A stretch of DNA of 64,000 nucleotides. Origin: Prionace glauca. Taxonomy: Eukaryota; Chordata; Chondrichthyes; Carcharhiniformes; Carcharhinidae. The stretch spans positions 72,534,850 to 72,598,849 of the forward strand of contig CM075724.1 in NCBI GenBank assembly GCA_037974335.1, in the 5' to 3' direction. The number at the start of each line of letters is the position of its first letter. Position 1 is the stretch's first letter. Below, in pieces: positions 35,105 through 47,700 of the stretch. The translations under genes were made by a program, and so were the position numbers. The notes under the pieces were generated by a model. The model did no database searches. It was given only the letters and a program-made list of their open reading frames with translations, and had not been told where the DNA came from.

Positions 35105-35930
35105 CTCACTTCCGTTCATCTGCTGATGAAACAAACCGTCAGCCATCGCTGTCTAGACTGTTAGAACGCATTCCTGAACTTCCTACAATTTTCTACCTTC
35201 CGTAAACTCGAGGTCATCTAAAACTCTGCTCTCCATGCTATTACTCACACCAACTCCAGTTTATCCATTACCCCTGTGCTAACTGGCCAAATTACTTTCT
35301 GATTAAGCAATAGAACATAGAACATTACAGCGCAGAACAGGCCCTTCGGCCCTCGATGTTGCGCCGACCAGTTACAAAACAATGACCCACTAGCCTAAAC
35401 CAATCCCTTTTCATCCATAAACCTATCCACAGATCTCTTAAACGCCCCCAAACTAGGTGCATTTACAACTACAGCTGGCAGGGCATTCCAGTCCCTCACC
35501 ACCCTTTGAGTAAAGAACCTACCCCTGACAATATCTCACGTTTATCCTTTCTATCCTTATTTTTTTTCCATAACCTCGCTCTACCTAATTTCTGTTCTCT
35601 CCTCCGGCCCACAATCCTCTGTGCTACCGGTACTCGCCCAGTTCTGACCCCTTGAACACCTCCATTCCTCCGTCATCGGCAGCTTTGACGTCGGCTGTTT
35701 GAGTCCTAAGGTCAAAAAATGCTTTCATAAATATCTCCTACTCTCTGATTCCCTTTCCTCGTTTAAGGTCCATCGCGGTGTCGGTTAAGGCTTTCTTCAC
35801 AGGCCCTAACTTCGCCTTACGTGACTAGATGTAAATTTGTGTCTAATGCCACTCTTAGAAGACTTCTAGGGGCGTTTGATTATGTTAAAGGCACTACTGT
35901 TTCGTTGCTAACTAGGCCTGTGGGCGTAAA
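35105..35930 (+). mobile_element. L2-like LINE remnant split by a CR1 insertion
   Basis: The two halves, 35105-35309 and 35532-35930, carry the same decayed RT-end repeat as 31400-31960. Family I CR1 sequence lies between them. Confidence 0.45.
35310..35531 (-). mobile_element. CR1 LINE, family I, short 3' fragment
   Basis: 222 bases: the TAGAACATAGAACATTACAG tail through DRFMDEKGLV and FTQRVVRDW to a 5' truncation at the TDVRG codons. It is nearly identical to the same part of other family I copies, so it is young relative to its host repeat. Confidence 0.92.
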
Positions 35931-37304
35931 AATCATCATGAATTTAAGGGGCACGTACACTTACATCTGCACCAGCGGTTTATGAATAGCAAAAATATCG
36001 ATGTCATCACTCCGAAATGCTACCACCATAGTCTCGAATAAATAGCAACAGATGCAAAAGGAACAGCGTAGAATAATACATCTCTTACTGCTTGCCTGCA
36101 CAACTTCTTACGACTTAATCTGATCTTTTACCAAAGCTGGGATGTGGTTGTTGTTTAACTGATAACTGTTACCCAACATTTATTTTATCATTGTTGTTGA
36201 CGTTTAGATAAAGATAGTTTTTAAAACCTCGCTGGCATCAAAAACTGGGCCTATTGCAACATAATGGAAACATTTCATATAGCTAGCAACTGCTTTTCAA
36301 TGCAGATTTGATAATTGACTTATGTTCACACATCGAGAATAATTTGATTCTATCTGTCTTTAAATGGGTTAGTTTAGCAGTTTCAACTGTCCACATGAAC
36401 AATTTTATCGATTAGATGACCGAACTGGATTCCAAGGCAAGGGCAGGAATTTGGAGGAGACGTGTCTGGTTATTTTAGTGAAGGCTTTCATTAGACTTCA
36501 CATGCTCTAAGAATTTCAATACACGATCATTTTTATTTAACATAATTGCACAAACAGGTCACAGAATATCGAAAATTCGATTTACATCTCGCCAATTTCT
36601 CCTTTTCGTTGCAGAAATCGCGCTGTAGCTTCACACATGGAGGTCATTTTTCGCAGCGAAACTCGGACGGTGTCAGGTTAGCCGTCCATTACCCATCATT
36701 CTCAATATTCCTTTCACTAAAATTAAAGGTACAGGATTGCGCGGTGTGTAGCGTCTCTGTGTCTGTGTTCGAGTCACCTCCACGTGCCAAGGAAGGTGTG
36801 TAGGACGGGGTCAAATGGGTTAAGTATGTGCCTATAAACCGTTCAAGTAGGCAATGAGAGCGGACGCGAATTCTGGTGGCCATATGATGGAAGTAAATTG
36901 GAGCCCCTACTACTTGAATGGATAAGAGACAACGTGCACGTAAAATTGCTAAGCAACTTTTTGGATCAGTGTCCAGTTGACTGGACGGATCAATGTCCGG
37001 ATCTGTATGGGTTTCATCCCCGTTCTGCCCGAATGGGTTTGCCTCCGAGTAAGTAACTAAATGGACTACGTGTGGCCATTCCAAAATCGCGAATGGTGTA
37101 TCATAGCCTGAAGTGAAAATAATTTCCGATTGAAATGGTGCCATCCACCCAATTGGATCTCTCTTCATTTTCATTTTCTCTGATCTCTGATTCCATGGTT
37201 AAGGACACTAAATAAGCCAGGAATACACAGCAGATCAGTCAGAAATAAGGACAGTTGCGTTTTCTGGTCATTGAATTGACTGCATAGCTGGCAAAGATTA
37301 GACA
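35931..37304. other. Intergenic stretch, no gene recognised
   Basis: Near 36546-37174 frames of 85 codons (plus) and 161 codons (minus) overlap each other, and neither shows a family motif or splice context. Confidence 0.35.
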
Positions 37305-37425
37305 AAAGCAAAGTATTGCCGATGCTGGAAATGTCAAATAGAAGCGAAAATGCTGAAATTCACAGTTTATGCCCGCGTAGAGGGAAATAGCGCTAACATT
37401 TCAAGTCTTTTACTCTGCCTCTGTC
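37305..37425 (-). mobile_element. Penelope-like element tail fragment
   Basis: Shares the GATGCTGGAAAT...GAAAATGCTGAAA...AACATTTCAAG pattern with the distal end of the copy at 8222-9895 and reads the same way. Confidence 0.45.
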
Positions 37426-37768
37426 CGTCGCCGTAGATGCTGCGATACCTATCACTCCCAGCTTTGGCGGAACAAAGGATGCAGACATAAAAGATTTTAA
37501 CGTTTGAAAATAAATCAGTATACGAGTAACGCGTGTTATTCGAGGAGGTTTAAAACAATTAATTTGGGAAGAATAACAGTTTGGAACTCTCAAAACCAGA
37601 ACCAAATTGGAGGGGAGCGGGGGGTGGAATGGGAAGTGCGTTTAGGTACAGAAAGCTGAATACCTCAGTGAGCCTGAGGAACATAGAAAATCTAAAAGAC
37701 GAATTTTAAAAATAGGAAAGAAGAAGGAGCACGAAAAATAATTGACAATGAAAGTCAAGGAAACGTAA

Positions 37769-37905
37769 ACATAAGTCATAGAGGTTTTCAGCGTGGAAAC
37801 AGGCCCTTCGGCCCAACTTGTTTACGCCGCTCTTTTTTGTTAAACTAATCCAATTGCCCGCATTTGGCCCGAAACCCATCGTACCCATGTAACTATCTAT
37901 AATAA
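37769..37905 (-). mobile_element. CR1 LINE, family V, 3' tail fragment
   Basis: AGTCATAGAGGTTTTCAGCG, then GGAAACAGGCCCTTCGGCCC and AATTGCCCGCATTTGG. The same tail heads the larger copy at 45761-46942. Confidence 0.85.
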
Positions 37906-38093
37906 AACCTTTGTATGTGATACCAATGATGTCCAGTTAGCTTTAGACAGCACTGTGTTCACAGTTGGAATTCAGCTGTTCCGAGAATGTTATGTGATGT
38001 CTGAACGGCAAGCAAAAGGATAAACAGCAAAGTGGACTGAAGAGAAGGATAGAAGCCCCGCCATGAGGAAATCTGATCCAAAGCTGGGAATCA

Positions 38094-38176
38094 ACTCCCC
38101 CCCACCCCGCCCACCATCACCCATCCCCCCCACACCACCGCCCCTCCCCGCACCACCCCCCCCCCCCCCCTCCACC
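38094..38176. repeat. C-rich tract upstream of gene 2
   Basis: About 80 bases, nearly all C with A and a few T, including an unbroken run of about 16 C. The G-rich complement could form quadruplexes. It lies about 500 bases before the gene 2 start codon. Confidence 0.85.
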
Positions 38177-38670
38177 ATGACCTTCTTTACAGTGTGCTTT
38201 CACATATATTTTCTGTGAATCCGCCTCTCACAAACAATAATGCTGAAAGGGGAGAGGGAAGGCATGATGGGATGGTGGCATGTTGGTGGTGGCACGTGGG
38301 GATGGGGTGGGGGAGATGTATTTGCACGTAACTCATTTTTTCTAAAGTCCTGCGACCTTCTCTTATTGACATTGCGGCCCCGCCCATTCTATTCGCATTT
38401 AACCACGCGTTCCACCTAATTTGTTGAAATCAGTCAACTTTCTGTCAAACTGCCGCTTTCCAAGTGCTCTGTCATTGACGTTACCAACAACGAAACAGAA
38501 AATCATTTAACTTGAGTTGGCCGTTCCTGTTAAGGTCGCATTCATAAATCACCTCTTATAATAGATTTCGATATTTCATGCAACAGCTCGCGACCTCATC
38601 TATCAAAACGGGTTGTCAACGAAATATTTGCAGACTAACAGAGGTGCACCTCATCAATAGGCTTTGAACG

Positions 38671-38716
38671 ATGTTTGCGTGTCAGTGCATATGGGTCCTG
38701 GGAATTATTTACGAAG
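38671..38716 (+). CDS. Gene 2 exon 1: signal peptide
   Basis: Encodes MFACQCIWVLGIIYE and ends in phase 1 at GAAG|GTATTT. An in-frame TGA lies two codons before the ATG, so this Met is the only start in the exon. The signal is short with a hydrophobic middle. An upstream non-coding exon is possible. Confidence 0.65.
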
Positions 38717-41700
38717 GTATTTTCCATAACAAATTGTTTTCTCCTTTAGAATCTTCAAATCCTGTTTTCTTTTTCATCCGTGTGTCCGCTTATATTCCGT
38801 CTATCTATCTATCTACCTATCTGTCTCTCTATCTATTTCTGGTTAAAGTACAATTTATTCATAAGTAACAACTACATTTTAAATATTTTATAGTTGCTTC
38901 CACCTCGGTGTCGCAATCGCCTGAAAGCACCATCGTGATGGCAGGTTCAGACATTATATTCCATTGTACAGCGAACTCTGTCCAGATTCATTCAGATGTG
39001 GATGTTTATTGGTGGAAACTTGGCAATGAAACCTTTTTACAACCGAATTCTGATGACAGAAAGCGATTCTTTCCTTTTAAAAGCGGAGTGACTTCCTTCC
39101 AGATCCTCAATGTCCATGTCTCCGACTCCGGATCCTATTACTGCGGAGTGCGAGTCAAAGGCAACAGGATCCTCAATGGAACTGGATCCAAACTTGTTGT
39201 GCACGGTAAGAGGCATGGGGCATCTGTCATTGTAGGATGCTATACAGAAGATCAGAGGCAATTTTGGTTAATGAGGGGGATTAACAGGGCAAATTTGTGG
39301 GGCTATGGGGATAGGGCCTGGGAGGGATTGTTGTCGGTGCAGACTCGATGGGTCGAATGGCCTCCTTCGGCACTGTCGGACTCTATAATTCTGTAATCAG
39401 TGAATTGATTTCTAATGTTAATTTGTGGAAGAGGATTAAAGAACATTATATAAAATCGGGCCTAAAACCATATCACAATCCGCACCCATTGTTTGTTATG
39501 CATCTATATTCTACCTGTTTATTAGCACAGGGTTCCAAGGCATTATTTAGATGAGGGATTTTACTTAAAAATGCCCTATGTGGTAGTAAAAAGGACCTTG
39601 ATTGATTGGCGATACGGATAGAACACAAAACATTTTTGTTACGAGGGTTTGCATTTTACAATTCTATTTCAGAATCCTCGGGTTTGATATTTCTGTGGTA
39701 CCATCTTCAAAGTTTATAATAGCAAGATTACGCAAACTGATCGGTATGTGAAACCGATCAGTTCGCTATCGATTGGAATTAATTAGAGGGCAAGATTATA
39801 AAAAGTACTGATACCAATCACAGCAAGACGCCTTCCTCATCCGGGGTGTTTGACACATACAGGTTAAACCTTTAAGTATCACGAATTCGAGTAAATTTCA
39901 GGTAACTGGAAACACAGTCCCATTCCGATCATTTTTGGAAATTAGATTTGATACTCGCGTGGAATATGACGGTAGAATCAAATCTGTGGATTTCACAGCG
40001 CCACTTCGTGAGCTCAGACCAGATCTTTGCTTCGCGTTAGGACTGAAACAAAAAGCTGCATTGCTCTTTCCCCTCCCTTCACAGCTCCAATGTCCATCCC
40101 TTCAAACATCACTTGTTGCCAAATATGCAGCAATTTCCAATTTTTCCCCTTTAAAATATTGAACAAATTATCATTAATACTCTGTGCATTAAATTATCGT
40201 GAAACCAATGTATCACTTCACTTGGCCGTAATAATATCTCCCCTTGCTACATAAGTAGAAACCTTAACTCAATCAACTTGAATTAATATTGTCTACATGA
40301 ATTTTGTTTATTTACATGGTGCATAATCATAATGATGAAATACATCTGAATAGATATGAAAAAAGTATGCCTTTGTTTCTCCATTTGCAATTTGGTATTC
40401 TTGCCTTTGCCCGGATGAGTGCAAAATACGAAGCTTCCACAGCATGCTTCTTTCCACAGGCAATATTTATTTGCAAGACCAAAACCAACCTGAATGTCTT
40501 GCGCATTACTTTCTTCTAGTACTGTAACATTGTTCATTAGTCTTCGCATATTAGTCTAGAATTTGTAATGGGAATTTAAATTTAACGTTTTGTCGTGATT
40601 TGGTTTGGTCCCTGCGACTCAAAACCATCTAACCATCGTTAGGAAGACTGAATCTTGATGGAGAATAAGCTACACAAGTACAAACAATCAGTGTTTTCGT
40701 TTCGCTGTTCCACAGCTTCCCCAGAACCCATAAGACTGATCCCCAAGGTTTCCCGTACCGACTCATCTACTCGAACACTTGTGTGTGAAACGGCTGAGTT
40801 CTACCCAGAGTCTCTCACCTTCATTTGGTATAAAAACGACAGCAACATTGTGACTGGAATCAGCACCATTCAAACGATTAACACAGAGGGAAAGTATGAA
40901 GCTTCCAGCAGTTTGGAAATGGCAGATCCAGCCCAGAGCGATATTGTGTACATCTGTGTGGTGTCTCACCTCACACTGCAGCATCCAGTCATGGCTATTT
41001 ACTTGGACTCCATTTCTAATTCAGGTAAGATGCCAATCTTTGTACAGATATAGTCGGTAACCGTTTGCTGTGTATTCACATTAATGTCGTTCAATCCTCT
41101 GAACTTAATTACGTTCATTTAAAGACCGGTTCGTCTTAGAGATTTGTAAAGCAAATAAAGGAGGGAAAGAGAGAGATCTATTACAAATATTATCCATTAC
41201 CTAATTTCACTGAGGTTTAATGGGTTGTCCTTTAACGCAGAGCAAAGAAAGACATGGAAAGTCTTTTCACTCATGACTTTAGAATTTCCTCCTTATGACA
41301 AGCTGCTGATACCCTTGTATAGATATTCCACTTTATGAAACACATCACCCTGCACTCATGTGGCTGTAATTTTCGACATGTTGCACCCAGCTGTAAAATT
41401 CCTGCTTTTTGTGTTCAATGGAAATGCAAACGATAAATGTTTATTGATGCAATGCGAACAAGGGATGTAATCAGCTGATTGTGAAGTCAGAATCAATAAT
41501 AGTACCAGGTTATATGAATTAAAAGTCTTCGGCTTTGTTACTGCGATATAATTTATTTAAATTATATTTGCGATATAATTTATTCAATAGACTGGTTGCA
41601 TATCACTCTCTTCGATGGGAAAATGATATTTGATTATTCACAATAATAGCAATAATTATATTACGTTCGCTATTTTTACTATCATTATCATTTTCACAGA

Positions 41701-44700
41701 TCCTGGGCACTCTTTCATTTATCTACAGATTTCTATGTGTGCAGGAGCTGTATTGATATTTCTAGCCCTGAGCGCTTTCATTATGAAGAGCTACCAACAC
41801 CGTAACTGTAATGGTAAGGAGCCAACCTAGTTGATTATCTTTGATACAAGCCAAGAATGAATCCAGTCGAGAGCACACCACCACCAGCATCCCCCCCCCC
41901 CCCCCCCCCACCCCCCGCCCCCACCCACCACACTGTTTTAACCCAGCATTAGTTCAAAAACGCAGGTATTCTTTCAAGTTTTTTCCTCTCTAACAGATAT
42001 TCTGAAATAGCAAATATGAAAATAGAAATATTTTGATCAACAACGTCCGTTGCATTGAGCAGGCTTCATATCAAACTACTTCCGACAACTTGCTCTGAAT
42101 ACTTTGTTCATATTTTGACAGCTGTGACAGATTCCACCCCAGCCGCTGAGCCAATCCGTAACATTTTAACACGATTAACGATATTTTAAATAAAAAAGTC
42201 AATCTGTCGTATCTCGCATTTGTTAACCGATCCTTTCTTTAGTTCTTCCTTACGCTGTATCCCATCTTTATACCAAATTTTAATAATATCCATTCATTAG
42301 TTTCTGAAACGAATTATTTATAAACATTTAAGGAGACTAACTACTAGACAAGAATATTCCATCCGCCCACCTATAGTGACAGAAGGCAACGAAGAAACAT
42401 CGGAACAGGGAGGAAAGAAGGAAAAGATCAATCTGATCCTGGAATGGAAATTTAACGACATGTGAACTGTTCCATTGCAGTCGCAATCTGAAACAAATCA
42501 ATTGTCAATCGAATGAACATAAAGTAATGATTAAGGAGTAGCGATGTTTTGTTGGTTACATTTTTGGTGATGTTTTGAAGTTTGAAGTATAAATGCATTT
42601 AAGGAACCTTAAGATGGGATTTCTCTGCCCTGCGATCCTAAATGTGGCATTAGTTGAAATTCAGTCGGATCCCCTTCACGAGATATATAGTCCGAATTGA
42701 GTGTTTTATTTCACTTTGGTGATTTTGGAAATAAAAAGTGGGTCAGGCCATGTCGAAGAACTGGTGTGATTTTCTTCTGCATTTCAAAAACGTTGGAAGA
42801 ACAAAAGAACAGAATTCTCCAAGGAGCATATTTGATCTGGTAATTTTGTACGGGCATTATTATTAGACATTTATATACACTAGACTTATTGTGCAACATC
42901 AACTAATCCCTATCTGCCCCTGTATCGGCTTTATACATCCTCAATCAAGCACAGAATCGAAAAGATTCCGATCGTAGTTCTGTCTACAATGGCCCATCAA
43001 ACACTTCAAGGAAAGTTGTGAGTGTAGATGTAACTTGAATCTCCCATTGCATTGGCCCGCTAAACACTCAGAGCAAGTACAGATTTTCTATTGTGAAGTG
43101 TTTCAAAGACACAGATAGTCTTTGAGAGCTGGCAATGTAAATGTCCGGTATAGAACATAGAACATTACAGCACAAACAGGCCCTTCGGCCCTCGAGTTGC
43201 GCCGATCGCATCAACCCCGCCAATCTATAGACCTATCTATAACCCCCAATCCCATTAAACCCCATATACTCATCCAGAAGTCTTTTAAAAGACCCCAGCG
43301 AGTTCGCCTCCACCACCGACGACGGCAGCCGATTCCATTCACTCACCACCCTCTGAATGAAAAACTTACCCCTAACATCACCTCTGTACTTCCCTCCCCG
43401 CACCTTAAATCTGTGTCCTCTCGTAGCGACCATTTCAACCCGGGGAAATAGCCTCTGAGGGTCCACCCTATCTATTCCTCTCAACATTTTATAAACTTCT
43501 ATCAGGTCGCCTCTCAACCTTCGCCTCTCCAGGGAAAAGAGTCCCAGCTCCCTCAACCTATCTTCATAAGGCATGCCTCCCAGTCCAGGCAACATCCTTG
43601 TAAATCTCCTCTGCACCCTTTCAATAGCTTCTACGTCTTTCCTATAGTGAGGCGACCAGAACTGCGCACAGTACTCCAAATGAGGCCTGACGAGGGTCCT
43701 GTAAAGTTGCAGCATTACCTCCCGACTCCTAAACTCAATCCCTCGATTAATGAAGGCCAGTACACCATACGCCTTCTTGACCACCTCCTCCACCTGCGAG
43801 GCAGATTTAAGAGTCCTGTGAACCCGGACCCCGAGATCCTTCTGCTCTTCAACGCTACTAAGACCCCTGCCCTTAATAGTGTATTCGTTCATCCCGTTGG
43901 TTCTGCCGAAATGGACGACTACACATTTATCCACGTTGAAGTCCATCTGCCACTTCTCCGCCCATTCCTGCATCCTATCTATGTCCTGCTGCAACTTTTG
44001 ACATCCTTCCAGACCATCCACAACACCGCCGACCTTCGTGTCATCAGCGAACTTGCTAACCCATCCCTCCACTTCCTCATCCAGGTCATTTATGAAAATG
44101 ACAAACAGCAAGGGTCCCAGAACAGATCCCTGGGGCACCCCACTGGTGACTGACCTCCATTCCGAAAAAGACCCATCCACAACCACTCTCTGCCTTCTGC
44201 AGGCAAGCCAGTTCTGGATCCACAAGGCCAAAGGCCCTTGGATCCCATGCCCTCTCACCTTCTCAAGAAGTCTTGCATGGGGGACCTTATCAAAAGCCTT
44301 GCTGAAGTCCATGTACACTACGTCCACGGCACTTCCTTCGTCAATGTGTTCAGTCACATTTTCGAAGAACTCAACTAGGCTCGTAAGGCACGACCTGCCC
44401 TTGACAAATCCATGCTGACTATTCCTGATCATGTCAAACCTCTCCATAAAGATAGCACAAACAAAGCCAGCAGTCCCAGAGGACTTAACCATTGGTTTAA
44501 AACAAGATGGACATGCCTGTTGCAATAAATTGCATGAAGATCCGCTTTATTAAATAGTCTACCATTAGACCATGCGATTTCTCCACAACCTCCGTCTAAG
44601 TGGTAAAAGACCTAAAGTTGTCAATCTATCAGCATTGATTACTAATACATTTAAAACTTAACCTTACTTATATTCAGCTGAACAGAAAAGCACATTCGAA

Positions 44701-47700
44701 CCATAGGTTCCAAAGAACAGCTTGCATTAATACACAATATTAAAACATGATCCTTAACATAGTCAAAGGTTCCAAGCACCTCCCCGAATTGTTACCAAGC
44801 ACACTTGGCCACAGAGCCATGTAAGTCCTTACAAGGAGTGATGAAAACCTTTGCAAAGACATGTTTTAAGGGATGTATCGAAGGCGGAACACATCGTTGC
44901 ATTGAAGAGATTTTAGGATGGAATTCCAGAGCTTAGAGCCTTGGCAGCTGAATGGTGAAGCGAAGTTCAAGAGGCCAGAATTGGAGGAGCACAGGTATCA
45001 GAGATGTATAGAGTCAGAGTCGAAAATAGATAGGGTGGGATGAGGCCATGGAGAAATTTCAAAAACGAGGTTAACTGAAGCATTGCTAAACCGTGTGCCA
45101 AGGTACGTCAGTAGGCATCGAAGTGATAATGGAACTAAAAATGTCATGTCTTCCGTGACTGGGAAAGAGATTTGGTATTCGCACATGTAGCATGTGGCAG
45201 CACAAAGTCACGGTCCGTCCAGATATTGGAATCTCAATACTGAGAAAACGCCCCTGCGTCATTAAAATATTATCTGAAATACTCATTGGGTGCAATATTC
45301 CACAGCTGGAAATTTCTTCGGCATTAGGACCATCTCCTGCTCATATCTGTGATGCATGAACAGGAGAGAGATTCTGGGAAGCTACCAATTAACAGGCCGT
45401 ATCCACATTCACAATCAAATTAAAAACCAAGGACTAGAACAGAAATGTTGGAGACCCGAAGAGATGCAGGCAGGATGAGCAAACTGGAAGTACCAGTGTG
45501 AGCGGCGAATATTGCAAAGGCAGAAGTTAAGTAAGAGGGCACTTAAGAATGGGAGTAATCTCAAAAGGTTGCAGAAAGTTATTCAAGAAAGAAAGCCAGA
45601 GCTATAAGGTCGAGAGGATGTTGCCCGCTGTGAGGACAATGTGATTTAGAAAACACAATAATTGCTTTTCATTTCTGTTTCATGCATCACTCTCTTGGAG
45701 CTAATTAAAAAATATTTCGAATTCACAGACCAGGGAAGGGATGCCTGAAAGTACCCACAGAGTCATAGAGGTTCACAGCATGGAAACAGGCCCTTCAGCT
45801 TAACTTGTCCATGCTGCCCTTTTTTTTAAACTCATCAGATAATCCCAATTGCCCGCATTTGGTCCATATCCCTCACTATCCATCGTACCTATGTAACTAT
45901 CTAAATGCTTTTTAAAAGACAAAATTTTACCCGCCTCTACTTCTACCTCTGGCAATTTGTTCCAGAGGTAGTAGTAGCTCTGGACTACTACCAGAGTAGT
46001 AGAGGCAGGTAAAATTTTGTCTTTTAAAAGACAAAAGCCTTGTGTGAAAAAATTTCCCCTCTGGACATTTTGTATCTCGCCTCTCTCACCTTAAACCTAT
46101 GCCCTCTAGTTTTAGACTCCCCCACTTTTGGGAAAAAATATTGACTACCTAGCTGATCTGTGCCCCTCATTATTTTATAGACCTCTATAAGATTACCCCT
46201 CAGCCTCCTATGCTCCTGAGAAAAAAGTCCTAGTCTATCCAGCCTCCCCTTATAACTTAATCCATCAAGTCCCAGTAGCATCCTAGTAAATCTTTTTTTG
46301 CAGTCTTTCCAGTTTAATGATATCCTTTCTATAATATGGTCACCAGAATTGCACACAGTCAAGTGTGCCCTTACCAATGTCTTGTGCAAATTCAACAAGA
46401 CATCCCATGCCTGTATTCAGTGTTCTGACCAATGAAACCAACCATGCCAAATGCCTTGTTCACCACTCTGTCCACATGTGACTCCACTTTCAAGGAGCTA
46501 TGGACAAATACCCCTCGATCGCTTTGTTCTGCAACTTTCCCCAATGCCCTACCATTAACTAAATAAGTCCTGCCCTGTTTCAATCTATCATAATGCATCA
46601 TCTCGTATTTGTCTAAATTAAACTCCATCTGCATTCATCAGCCCACTGGCCCATTTGATCAAGATCCCATTGCAATTGGAGACAACTTTCTTAATCTTTC
46701 ACAATGCTACCAATCTTCGTGTCATCTGCAAACTTACTAACCATGCCTCCTATATTCTCATCCAAATCATTAATATAAATGACAAATAATAGCACTGATC
46801 TCTGAGGTACACCACTGGTCGCACGCCTCCAGTTTGAAGAGCAACTCTCTAAAACCACCCTCTGGCTTCTATCAAGAAGCCAATTTTGTGTCCACTTAGA
46901 TACCTCACCCTGAATCGCATGAGATTTAACCAGCATTGGCAAGATGATGCATATTGTAACTAGATAAAACCAAAATTATGTACCGATGGGAAAGAGAAAT
47001 AATGAGGCATGTTCTACATCCAGTCGAATAATTAGATACATCTTGATGGTATTGGATGTAACATTTAACTGATCTATGAGAAAGCTAAGAATTTACCTGT
47101 TAAAAACCTGTTTAAAATAAGTTTAAAGCACTTTGTTCTTTGTAGAACTGTTTAAAGCATTTATTTTATTGTATTTACTGCTTGTTTAGAACAGAGTTGT
47201 GGACGAGCCTGCTTTAATTTAATTAATTATCAGGGCCACATGGTGAAGCCTTTCACTGTTTGCTGGAGCAGAGAGAAAGCTAAGAATTTACCTGTTAAAA
47301 ACCTGTTTAAAATAAGTTTAAAGCACTTTGTTCTTTGTAGAACTGTTTAAAGCATTTATTTTATTGTATTTACTGCTTGTTTAGAACAGAGTTGAGTTTA
47401 AACAGTGCGGAGAGAGAGGCGACAGTTCAGTTTAAACTGAACATGGCAGGGAATATAGGTAGGAACATAAGTTGTATCAGGTGCCACATGTGGGAATTCC
47501 TGGTGGTGTCATGTGTCCCCAAGGTCCACATCTGCAGTAAATGTTTGGAACTGCAGCGCTTGAAGGCCCGGGTCAGGCAACTCAAGGGGCGGCTGGAGGA
47601 CGCTTTTCTAGTAAGGGAGAACGAGGAGATAATGGCTGGGAACCATGAGCAGGAGGAGGTCTCAAGGGCAGAAGAGAAGGGAGGATGGACGACTGTGAGG

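Noticed and set aside
36546-37174. Overlapping 85- and 161-codon frames on opposite strands
   Set aside because: Neither shows family motifs or splice sites; mutual overlap suggests chance.
37990-38178. Gly-rich minus-strand frame
   Set aside because: It is the complement of the poly-C tract and low complexity.
43647-44153. 168-codon plus-strand frame
   Set aside because: It is antisense to the family II CR1 reverse transcriptase.
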